Source: Haplosporangium gracile (Eukaryota > Mortierellomycota > Mortierellomycetes > Mortierellales > Mortierellaceae). Taken from it: 17,878 nucleotides of DNA. The stretch spans positions 1-17,878 of the forward strand of contig JAAAUF010000858.1 of assembly GCA_015499985.1 (NCBI GenBank), in the 5' to 3' direction. Shown here piece by piece: positions 1 to 8,262 of the stretch; the first letter of the stretch is position 1, and every line of letters begins with the position of its first letter. Under the pieces are notes generated by a model. It was given only the letters and a program-made list of their open reading frames with translations, searched no databases and was not told where the DNA came from. The translations under genes and the position numbers were made by a program.

Positions 1-1804
1 CACCGTTTTAGGATCCATATCAAAGCACTCCATAAACTCAGGTTCCTGAATTCGCCGATAAATAATGTCATTAAGAAAGGCGGATCCGTACAGAAGCGTA
101 CTGAGCCTTGAGTAGTAGTCCCGTGTATTGTTGGAATGTGTTACTGGGGTAAGGCTGCTGGTCCCGGTTGATTGACTGATTGTTGGTCCAAACACGCCAG
201 GGAAGCGCAGCGCTACAGCCATCCTCGGGTTCCTGTCCATCATCGAGGCTCGGTCTGCGATATCCTCACGCGTATCCGTAATAGCTTCCTGTACATCTGG
301 ATCGATTCCATTGCCCACCCTCAGCTTCTCTCTCTGATCATCGTTCAATATAGGAACATAAGCAAAGCAATCCCTAATGGTCTTTGGCTTAATCTCGCTC
401 CAAGCTTGTGCAGCAAGCTGCCAACCCTCAAAGTTGGAGATCTTGGCCATAGCCACTCTAACCGCCCTCGAGGAAGATTCTGCATTGACTATCCTCTCCC
501 CACTCTGCTCCGATCCCGCAACAGTCTCTGCGAGCAAGCTATTTTCATAGGCGCGCCTGGCAACATGGTGGCGGTAACGCCGCTTGAAAACCGCGATGAT
601 CCCAGCGTCCAATGGTTGAGTGACGGATGTAGAGTTTGCCGGCAACGCCTCGACTCTGATGTTAGGAAAGTCCTGAGGTGACCGCATCGCTGCTGTATGC
701 GCTTTATAGTTGTCGACCAATAGTGGGATCCTTCTACCAGGAGTTTCGGTTTCGATTTCGTGTTGTGTATGCTTCAGCCATGCCAAGAAAGCACCTGCGG
801 TCATATAGTCCGGGCGCATCACCCTCGATTTCTTCTTGATCCTGTCTTCGTCACCATTTCTCCAACTGCTGCCCCATCCGTCCTGGGTACCCTGATCGGG
901 AATCCATGGCAGCACCTCGATCTGACCCCGTAGATGGGCACTGCGCTAGCCTTGAACCCGCGAGGAAGAGTTTGACCTAAACAAATATTCATATTATAAC
1001 ATTGGCATCAGATGGGAAAATACTATAATTACATTATCCATAATATCAAAAGCTTTCAGATTACATACTCAAAATAAACGGTTTCCTCTTATCTGTGCCA
1101 GTTGCATTCACACAAAACAAGATGGATACCCGTGTTGAGACGGACTTGGTTCCGGCCTGCCGATCGAAGTCAAGCGTCCATGGAGACATCGTTTGCAGAA
1201 AAAGACCAGTCTCATCTGCATTATAAATATTTTCCAGCGGGTACTCGGCAGCAATAGCCTTGACTCGGTCAACTCCTCCGGCAATCGCATCCATATCCAT
1301 CGAACCCGCCTCGCCTTGCATCCTATGGTACTCCAGAACCCAGGCATTCTTGAAACCCTCCACCCAGGAACTGCCGAAATCTGGACGCGGAAAAGGCATA
1401 AAGCCCATCCGGTTCCAGAGGATGGTGTAGACATCGTGCGCTAGCGCTCGTAAGAGGACAGTGTCGACTGGCAATTGTCGGGACCGAAAGTCCTCCACCA
1501 AATCAATCAAAATAGCTTCCACAGCATGATAAGGACGCTTGCCAATGTGGTATCTATTCTGGGCTTGGATGGGTCTCAACGCCTCGAGCCTCTCTTTATC
1601 CTTTATGAGTCGATCGATGGTATGGGGTGGGCAGCCATGGTTTTGCTCGTACGATGCCTTCTTGGGATCAGAGCCAGTTGCAGCTCGAACGATATCACGG
1701 TTGGTGATCCATTGTCGAAGACGCTGCTGCCTCTCTTCCAAAGTAAGCCACCTCTTTCTGTCTTGTAAATCTTGCTTTGATGCTAGAGGTTTGGGGTTAT
1801 CCAT
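1..1804 (-). CDS. Tigger/pogo-type DDE transposase, partial at 3' end, frame broken
   Basis: Transposase that would cut and reinsert the surrounding element at TA sites. Exon 1 is 1804-1069 and a 92-bp intron (1068-977, GTATGT...TTTAG) follows; exon 2 runs from 976 off the left edge. Residues 1-75 are basic and probably bind DNA. Residues 95-160 match the CENP-B/Tc5-type HTH region, with PDFGSSWVEGFKNAW near 141. The catalytic triad is visible: NADETG (Asp197), LLVDNYKAHT (666-643) and LPANSTSVTQPLDAG (646-600). After exon 2 begins with QTLPRGFKASAVPIYG, the frame is lost near 926-929. The conserved part continues one frame over, open from 945 down to base 1. Staying in the first frame ends at a TGA at 819-821. 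One missing base in a homopolymer explains this, so it is either a pseudogene or a sequencing error. The family call is firm; activity is doubtful. Confidence 0.85.
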
Positions 1805-1896
1805 AATGGATGAAAAATGGTGGTTAAGAATCAGAGCTGCTTTGTTTTTGAAGTTTTGATGAAAGATGTGTAGTCAGCCCCAAGTTGGGAAAGGAG

Positions 1897-1902
1897 ATAT
1901 AT
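1897..1902 (-). promoter_or_regulatory. TATA-like box of the transposase gene
   Basis: ATATAT lies about 95 bp upstream of the transposase start codon and inside the proposed transposon boundary. Position and composition suit a core promoter, but no transcription start can be read from sequence. Confidence 0.35.
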
Positions 1903-2007
1903 TTCCCCATGCTTTGAGATGACAACGTGTGATGTCAAATACGCAGGTTAGCAGTCACCTGACCTACGAAAGCAGATAGAGTAAAAACATTTGAATTAAA
2001 CGGGCTA

Positions 2008-2066
2008 TTGACAAATGACAGTGCACCAATCTTTATATTCTTGACAACATCTCTAAAAGTTGACAA
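2008..2066. repeat. Three copies of TTGACAA next to the transposon end
   Basis: TTGACAA occurs at 2008-2014, 2041-2047 and 2060-2066, all in the same orientation and 16-68 bp inside the proposed transposon end. Subterminal repeats of this kind commonly serve as transposase binding sites in DNA transposons. The function here is inferred from position. Confidence 0.45.
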
Positions 2067-2151
2067 TTTTTCGAAATGACTGTACAAAACAAACACGCCG
2101 TTACAAAAGATATCCACACCGGCGACCAAGCATAGCTAGGGGGTTGCTGTC

Positions 2152-2169
2152 ACCGTCGTTGACGACGGT
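2152..2169. repeat. Near-perfect palindrome of form CCG-N10-CGG
   Basis: ACCGTCGT-TG-ACGACGGT is an inverted repeat with perfect 8-bp arms and a 2-bp centre. It lies about 70 bp outside the transposon boundary and 660 bp upstream of the Cys-rich gene. It contains CCG and CGG triplets 10 bp apart, the layout bound by dimers of fungal Zn2Cys6 regulators in some promoters. The rest of 2085-2640 shows no gene. Confidence 0.4.
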
Positions 2170-2672
2170 AGGATGGTGAACAAGGGATGGGGAGGGGCGG
2201 CAGCAATCCACACTGGCACAAGGGGATGCAACTGGCTGAAAGTAGCGCACAAGAAGAAAGACGGGCACGGGTCATGCGGTTGTTATGGAGACCAATCGTT
2301 GAGCTTTGACTCCACCAACCCCACCGAGCAACAAGAAGAGAAAGGGGAAAAAAAGGACAGGGCACGGCACGCCCTAATTGTGTCCTGTCCTGCCCTGCGT
2401 GTTTTACGTTTGCATAAAACAGACTGAGCGTACCTATAGCCTGTACCCACATCTGTTACCACTTTAGGGTCGAGGACCGCACTGTGTCCTGCGTCCGTTT
2501 CGTGTCTATTTACTCCCCTTCACTCCTCTCCCGTTCCCTTGCTTCCTTGTTGATGGCAGTTTAATAGTCGGTGATATTGAGACACAGTGCACTGGAGTCA
2601 AAGAGAAGATGTGCGTCTTGCGTTCTCCCGCGTCAGCATCACTTCTTTGTTGGTGAACATTTTTTTCCCACT

Positions 2673-2680
2673 CATAAAAA
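2673..2680 (+). promoter_or_regulatory. TATA-like box of the Cys-rich gene
   Basis: CATAAAAA lies about 150 bp upstream of the start codon at 2829. A strongly pyrimidine-rich stretch (2700-2800) follows, resembling the C/T-rich leaders seen upstream of the other genes here. The assignment rests on position and composition only. Confidence 0.35.
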
Positions 2681-2828
2681 GGACGGCTTGCGCGCTTGCT
2701 CCTCTTTTTTCTTCTTTTCTTTTTCTTCTTCTTCATCCCCTCACGCAACAAAAACTCCCACACCACCCTCCCACCAACACCACCCGCACACTTCCACCTC
2801 CAAAACAACTCAAGCCAAGCTATCCGTC

Positions 2829-3882
2829 ATGGGCAAGAAAACCGCTACCGCCGCCGTCAACCAGAAGCAGAACTGCGCCTGCGGACGCCACGCCATGGGC
2901 GAGAAGGAAGCCTGCCGCTTGTAAGTTCCTCTCCCTTCTTCTTCAAGTTGAAGCTGCTTTTCCTTTCCCCTTTGTCGTGTCTCTTTTGGTGTGCGTGTGT
3001 GCCCTTTCTTCTACTTTCTTTTTTCATTAGCTGGCGCGTCTCTTTCTACCTTTTCTTCGTTCGTCGTTGGGATACAACACACATGGAAACAGGATATTAC
3101 TTCAAGAGCAGCGTGCCTATTATTTCGCGTTTCTTTCATTTCTTCTACACGGGTGGGAATGGTGTGCTTGTTTTCTATGGTTACCTTTTTACTCCTTCCC
3201 CTTCTTCGTTTGTGTCGTTCATTTTATTACAGTTTGCGTACCCCACATCCCTCCTAATAGATATTACGCCCATTTCCTTTGTTCTTCTTTTTGTCGGGCG
3301 ATGAAAAAGCAACCTTACTTTTCTATGACGCCCAACCACTTGTTTGCTGTCCTGGTCTCGTGTTTCTGTCCTCTCTCTCTCCTTTTCCCTTCCTCCTCAC
3401 CCCACCTATGTTGTTGTGTTCTGTCCAACCCTGTTCTCTGACCGTCGTCGTCGTCTTTTGCATTAATTTCCCACACACTCTATTACTCGCTCGTACCCGC
3501 ATGACCCCATCCATGGGTGGATGTCGGCTCACCTTTTTTGAACACTGACTTCAGTGTTGCACACAACATACTCTTGTCTCTAACCCCTCTTTCTCTCTCT
3601 TTACCTCCCTCCCTTCTACCCTTTTAACCTCTATCCACCAATAGCTGCCCGAGTGTTGTCTGTGACAGCTGCAGAGAGGAGTACTGCTGTGGACCGATCT
3701 GCGAAAAGTGCGAGGGCGAGCGCAAGACGTTGATGAAGTGCGACCAGTGCGAGGCGCCCGTCTGCGAAAAGTGCATCGTCATCACCAAGGGTGCGCGCGA
3801 GGGCAACCAGTGCAAGAGCTGCAAGGCCGGACTCCCCGTCCCCGTCTCAGCCAACGCCAACGAGGCTTCCATCGGAGCGTAA
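2829..3882 (+). CDS. Small protein with 16 cysteines in CxxC pairs, probable metal binding
   Basis: Two exons, 2829-2920 and 3645-3882, encode 109 residues. The donor GTAAGT (2921), a CTAAC branch point (3580-3584), a polypyrimidine tract and the acceptor AATAG (3644) fit well, and splicing keeps one continuous Cys-rich frame. Without splicing the frame stops directly after exon 1. Cysteines are at 16, 18, 29, 32, 37, 40, 45, 46, 50, 53, 63, 66, 71, 74, 87 and 90. The unit CxxC-x4-CxxC occurs at 29-40 and 63-74, with a variant at 46-53. EKC follows two of the pairs. Such knuckles usually bind zinc, and 16 ligands could hold up to four ions. There is no signal peptide or membrane segment; the N-terminus is basic and the C-terminus is a plain PVSANANEAS tail. 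I do not recognise a named family. It could be a zinc-finger adaptor or a metal-storage protein. Gene structure is well supported, function is open. Confidence 0.85.
2921..3644 (+). other. Unusually long intron of the Cys-rich gene
   Basis: This 724-bp intron separates a 92-nt first coding exon from a 238-nt second one. It is T/C-rich throughout and has no coding-like stretch. Two compact inverted repeats lie near its 3' part: CATCCA-TGGG-TGGATG at 3508-3523 and AACACTGA-CT-TCAGTGTT at 3541-3558. I looked for box C/D snoRNA signals and found no paired boxes. Confidence 0.7.
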
Positions 3883-4920
3883 ACACCGGGGGAAAAAACG
3901 ACAAGCAGAAACAAGACAACGTCTTTTTTCCTTTTTATTCTTTTCCCCCCTTCTCTTTTTTTTGGTTCAGCCTAGCTGAACAAACCCCTTTCTTTTTTTT
4001 TTGATGCTCGTTCATTCCTTCGGAGGAGAGAGAGAGAGGAGGAGGATTGTTGTTCGTTTGAGGAGCTGAGTGGGTCTTGTGGTTCATGGTTGAAGGTTGG
4101 AGGTTGAAAGAGTTGGTTTTGATGGAGTGTTCTTTTTTCTAGTGTAGTGTCGAGCAGGATGAACGGAGGCAGTGAGCCTTTCCTGTTTCGGGGGAACAAC
4201 TTCTTTTTTGTGACGAACCACTTTGACTTTTTCTTTTCTTTTCTTTCTACTTTACTCACTCTTTTCCTTTCCTCAGTTCAGCCTTTTCTTTTCCTCTCTC
4301 TCATCTTCCTTCCTTTGTCCATACTCCTCTTTGTAAATTCTTCCACTCGCTTCCGCTTTTGCGAAAAATAAAAAAAAAAAAAATTACTCCCCTATCTTCT
4401 AAGTGGTCATTCGTTATGACGAGATGTGAACTTGACCAAAAATGACAGGGGAATAACTCCAACACATCCATTCAAATCAGTGACACAACAGGGGAGGGGG
4501 AAACGAAGGGGAGGGACCGTCGCCTCACTTTTTTTTGACCCCCTTACTTTTTCCCTCCACTCGTCTATCCAGCAATGGGCAAGGGTCCGTGTGTACTTGA
4601 TCATTTTCATAGCCCCCATCTTTGTTGCCAAAAGCAGTCCCATTTGGGCCAAGAAAGGAAGGAAGGAAGGGGTAAATGAGCCTCTGTCCTTCTCTTCCTT
4701 CCTTGGCAAGACATTCACATCAAAAGTTCCAGCAGGTAGTTTATGTTTTTTTTTCTTGTGTTATTCCTGGTTCATGTATGCATGCACGCCTGTTTATAAA
4801 GATATCTGCTATTCCGCTCCATCAGGAACCCAATGTATTGCTCGCTCCAGTCTACATCCTGCTTCTCCCTGTTGCCGTATCCTTGCGAGGATAGTTGTCG
4901 CCGTTGCTATTGGTCGACTG
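3883..4920. other. Convergent intergenic region and 3' UTRs
   Basis: This 1.04-kb stretch separates the stop codons of the Cys-rich gene (plus) and the inhibitor gene (minus), so it holds both 3' UTRs. It is T-rich on the plus strand up to about 4370 and contains GA-rich patches near 4021-4050. ORFs in it are low-complexity and show no conserved-looking protein. Confidence 0.6.
4367..4372 (+). terminator. Candidate polyadenylation signal of the Cys-rich gene
   Basis: AATAAA stands 485 bp after the stop codon and runs into a genomic stretch of 14 A residues (4370-4383). It is the only canonical signal I noticed between the two convergent genes on the plus strand. The distance is long for a fungal 3' UTR, so use of the site is uncertain. 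Confidence 0.4.
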
Positions 4921-5824
4921 TCACTTTTTACCGCCGCTGAGGACCTTCTGGGCATAAATGCTGACTTCGCCGTCGGGCTCGATGTAGTTGACGTGCGGGT
5001 GCGAGTTCAACGACGAGACAGAGACGTCTGGCATCTCGGCCGAGAATCCCAACAATGCCGCGTCATACCTGTGCGTAATTTTTCCTCCTATTTTTAAGGG
5101 TTGATGATGAATTGAGGGGAAGCGTTAATCGTTTGTTTGGAATAAAAAAAAAAAGGGTATTCCAACCATACACTCCCTTGACTTCCTATCTCACAGTGTC
5201 ATATATTCCCACGCACGTTCAATTATGTCCTTTCACCACACAAACATAAAAAAAACCAGCGAACCTTTAGATTCGACATCCTTGACGGCAGCCTCAATCT
5301 CAGCCGCAGGGGTATCCTGCTTGAAGACAACAATGACCTTACTATGACCCTCCGATGACGCCGCCGCTGCTCCTGTGCCCGCAGCCTTGGGAATGGTCGA
5401 GGGTGCTTCTGAGGCGGCTGTGGTGAGAGAGTAAGCGGTGTTGGCGCCAATGAAAGGGGTAGCGACGGGAAGGACGGATGCCTGGAGGGCGTTTGCGGTT
5501 GCGTTGGATCCAGCGACGGCGGGTTTGGGAGCGGAGCTGTCGTGGTGGTGGTCGTGCGAGTGTTTGTTGTCTAAAAGGCAAATGTGAGTAAATGTTAGTG
5601 TCAGAGTCGATAGGATTGTCTATGCTTGAGAGCTTCATTCATGACTAGTCCAGTAGAGAATAAAAAGGTGCAAGTTGTGGTAAAAGCCGAGTCTGAGTTG
5701 TGTATTGAGGACGAGAAGAAAGTGGGTATTTACATCCCGCTGCTGTTGCTATTGTCGTTGAGAGAGGTCGTTTGAGCCCCGCGATCGTGTGGGCGAATGC
5801 CACTGGTATCCACTTACGCGACAT
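4921..5824 (-). CDS. Inhibitor I9 (subtilisin propeptide-like) protein, PBI2-like proteinase B inhibitor
   Basis: Predicted inhibitor of a subtilisin-type protease, probably vacuolar proteinase B, by analogy with yeast Pbi2. Three exons: 5824-5818 (ATGTCGC only), 5570-5265 and 5087-4921, giving 159 residues. Intron 1 has GTAAGT, CTAAC (5598-5594) and TTTTAG. Intron 2 has a weak donor, GTTCGC, but joining at 5265/5087 restores ESKGGKITHRYDAALLGF, the expected family sequence. The I9 domain spans about residues 79-147: KVIVVFKQDTP (strand 1), AAEIEAAVKDVESKGG (helix), ITHRYDAALLGFSAEMP, then VNYIEPDGEVSI. Yeast-type inhibitors are about 75 residues; here an extra N-terminal half carries a His-rich start (MSHNKHSHDHHHD) and an Ala/Ser/Thr-rich linker (14-78). 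No signal peptide is seen, consistent with a cytosolic protein. The family call is firm; the target protease is inferred. Confidence 0.9.
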
Positions 5825-7357
5825 TGTTTTGTTGACTTGTGGTTGTTGTTGTTGTCGCGTTGGGTTTTGGGTGTTGACTGATGAAGGGAAATGAATGAAG
5901 AATGAAAGAAAAAAAAAAAGATTGAGAAAAGAAGAGGAGGAGAGTGCGTATGTGGTCCTTGCGCGTCACCTGGAACTTGACTGTGCATTTTTTTTTTTTT
6001 TCGCGAGAAATGATGCACGTCACATTTGCGACAGAGGTGTGTGTCAGACATCACTTGCATGAAAGACGCGTCTGTCACGCAGCAGAAAAATGAAGGTAGG
6101 GTGATGATTTGGAGATCCGGAGTCTCGTATGTGGTCATCATAGTTAATGATGGAGCCCATATAAGGCTAACTTAACGAGCACCAGCTACTTTGAGAAGAA
6201 ATGAAAATGGACCAATTAGCTAACTTTTGTTGATGTATGTCATGCAATAGGTCCTCACCGCGCAAAGACACGCTGTGCCGCTTTGTCAGTCTGACCCATA
6301 TCCCTCTTGTTACTTGCATTCAACACCCTTTATATCCATACGCGTTTTAATATTTTCCTAGCAAAAAATAAATGTCAACTTGACGTCTACTGTGAGGTTC
6401 CATTTCTTCACTCCCTTATTATCATCCATGGCTAGGTGCGATGGTCCCCAGCTTTCAGAAATAGAGAAACAGTGCACGTGCGATGATTTGAAATCATATA
6501 TTCCATCTCTTGTAGACAGTACTCTGGATGATGATAAAAAAGTAGAGAAATGTTCGTACCGCCGTTCATCAAGTAAACAACAGCCGCATGATAAAAATAT
6601 CAAGAGGCGGCATTTCTTTATTTTTATAGACACTAATTGTCATTTGCTGTGTGCATAAATTGACAATGGGGTCCTCATTAGAATGATCGTTAGTTGCTGG
6701 GAACCAGGCGATGGAAGTTTTCCCGAGGGTGGGATATGAGAATACATTGCATTGAAGGCGCAGGTTAGCTCCCACGAAAAAGGAAACCTATTTCTTGCAT
6801 CCACTTTTTTTTTCCCTCTTCAATTCATGAATGCATGGCATGGTTCGATATCCTCTCTGTTTGGGTGATTATGCTCACTTTGTGTACAGTACATATACAT
6901 TTCGTATTGTATGCTCACCCGTTCGTTAGTTCGTCGCCTCTTTTCCTCATCCGCCACCCATCCATTGAAAGAAAGATGTGAGGTCGGATAAGAGCAGTTC
7001 GCTTGGAAGGGTGTTTTTCTGGTTGTTCTTTGTTCTCGCCGAGTCCCCCATTGTTGTCGACTGTAAACATTCGCATGGGAGGGGGAATGAGTTGTGTTTT
7101 TTTCTTTGCGATCGAAAATGGGGGATGGGCTCCTTTTTGTGTTTTTTCTTTCTTGTTACTCTTTTCAATAAGCGACATGTCGAGGGCAGTATATTTTTTC
7201 TTGTTGTTGTTTTGAGTTACTTTGTGCGTTGTTGTTGTTTTTGCAGCGGGCAAGAGGGAAAGAAAAAAAAAACGAGGGGAGATGTGATGCGTTTGTTTGT
7301 GCGTTGGCTCGACGAGAAGAGGAGGAGGAGTGTCCAAGTGTCCAAGAATGGCCTGTG

Positions 7358-7392
7358 TGTGATATGTGATATGTGATATATGATATGTGATA
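7358..7392. repeat. Five tandem copies of a 7-bp TGTGATA unit
   Basis: TGTGATA is repeated three times, then TATGATA, then TGTGATA again, ending in TGATAG. A short direct repeat (TGTCCAAG twice, 7331-7346) lies just upstream. The array brings five GATA cores into the divergent promoter, so it could bind GATA factors or be a simple minisatellite. Confidence 0.75.
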
Positions 7393-8118
7393 GATACAGA
7401 ATAGTATGTGATTTTCCGTTGGTTGGATGTGTGTTCATTCCCATTGGCGCCCTCTTGTCTCACTGATGGTACCTGATTTTTTTTTTCCTCCATCTTCTCC
7501 GTTCCTCTCTTCCTTTCTATTCTATTCTCTTCTCTTCTCTTTCCCTCCCCTTGGCCCATCCACTGTCCCACTCCCTCCCTCCCCGCCCCTCCCTCCGTCA
7601 TTCACTCCATCAACCCAGTGGCCCGCTCCTTTTCTTTTTCTTCGTTCATCCTCCAGTCCATCACATCGCACCTCGCTTTGACACTCGCTCTTCCATCATC
7701 CTCATCCTTCTTTCACCCTTATCATTCCCCTTAACTACTTCACGCTCTAACGACAATCCGGCTTCGTTCTTTTCTTCATCCGATCATCCAACAACAGCAA
7801 CGACATTCATTCTTCTTTTATTTTTGATATTTCTTATTCGACGCTCCCTTCCTACTTCATATTGTACACGACATATACCCCCCCTTTCCTTATTTAACCC
7901 TTCCCTGTACACACACTCCACCCCCGCCACTTTAACACTCTGCCCTCCTCCAAATCAACACGTCCTTTCAATCGCCAACTCGCCCACTTAATAAGACGCG
8001 CCAGAACACACTCCTTTTATTCCCTTCTTGCTTTTCTCTTCGACACCCAGCCAATCCACCCCCAGTGTCGATACAACTATCTTCCTTTCAGCCTATCTAA
8101 GCAACAAAACAGACGTTC

Positions 8119-8157
8119 ATGTGCAGGATACTGTGCGATTGTCCCCGGTCGCTCTAG
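8119..8157 (+). promoter_or_regulatory. Possible upstream ORF of the 7TM gene
   Basis: A 12-codon ORF (MCRILCDCPRSL, stop TAG) ends 105 bp before the 7TM start codon. It would regulate translation only if transcription starts upstream of 8119. The TATA-like site at 8189 would instead place the start downstream of it. Confidence 0.3.
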
Positions 8158-8188
8158 TCTCTCTGCCCTCTTCCTCTTCGCTCGTCTG

Positions 8189-8194
8189 TTTATA
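8189..8194 (+). promoter_or_regulatory. TATA-like box of the 7TM gene
   Basis: TTTATAA stands about 70 bp upstream of the start codon. A second, weaker candidate is TTATTTAA near 7889-7897. The long pyrimidine-rich stretch upstream suggests the actual start may be further 5', so this is a weak call. Confidence 0.3.
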
Positions 8195-8262
8195 ACACCA
8201 AAAGAAAGAAAATCGGATCCCTTTTTTTTTCTTGCTCCAGTCGACCGCCCCTTTGATCAACA

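Larger units (their letters stand above)
1..2082 (-). mobile_element. Tigger/pogo-like DNA transposon, truncated by the window edge
   Basis: This is a cut-and-paste DNA transposon of the Tc1/mariner superfamily, pogo/Tigger branch, identified through its transposase. The right end is placed at 2082, where the sequence ACTG is followed by TA (2083-2084). Read from the minus strand the element would then start CAGTCATTTCG after a TA target duplication, as pogo-type elements do. Three TTGTCAA motifs (minus strand) lie within 75 bp of that end. The other terminus is outside the window, so the inverted repeat cannot be confirmed. The transposase is seen directly; the boundary is inference. Confidence 0.6.
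5825..8262. other. Divergent promoter region between the inhibitor and 7TM genes
   Basis: This 2.4-kb region lies between two start codons facing away from each other. The inhibitor side (5825-6200) has a pyrimidine-rich leader on the minus strand, a CATATAAGG TATA-like site near 6159-6168, an inverted CCAAT near 6211 and a CRE-like ACGTCA near 6016. The middle (6200-6900) is more AT-rich. The 7TM side, from 7480 to 8260, is overwhelmingly C/T on the plus strand, as expected for the leader of that gene. Several ORFs of 60-230 codons exist but are low-complexity or unrecognisable. Confidence 0.55.

Noticed and set aside
172..681. Plus-strand ORF of 169 codons over the transposase
   Set aside because: It is antisense to the clear DDE block; the minus-strand frame carries all family motifs.
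4367..4383. AATAAA followed by 14 A, considered as the tail of a retroposed copy
   Set aside because: No target duplication or element body is evident; homopolymer runs are common in this noncoding DNA.
4426..5097. Plus-strand ORF of 223 codons
   Set aside because: It covers the 3' UTR and exon 3 of the inhibitor gene in antisense and shows no domain; its composition changes where the exon begins.
5095..5125. TGATGATGA resembling a box C of a snoRNA, antisense within intron 2 of the inhibitor gene
   Set aside because: No box D (CTGA) at suitable distance and no terminal stem.
5342..5638. Minus-strand ORF of 98 codons (MKLSSIDNP...)
   Set aside because: It reads across the intron 1/exon 2 boundary of the inhibitor gene in a different frame; the spliced frame gives the I9 protein.
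6358..6658. Overlapping ORFs of 91-92 codons on both strands in the divergent promoter
   Set aside because: Neither shows a recognisable motif, and the region is AT-rich unlike the real exons. Left as noncoding, though a tiny gene cannot be excluded.
1942..6769. Shared 11-mer CGCAGGTTAGC at 1942-1952 and 6759-6769, considered as transposon footprints
   Set aside because: Matches of 11 bp are expected many times by chance in 17.9 kb, and the flanks do not align.
6915..7601. Minus-strand ORF of 228 codons
   Set aside because: Lys/Glu/Thr-rich reading of a pyrimidine-rich leader, with no domain and no conserved-looking stretch.
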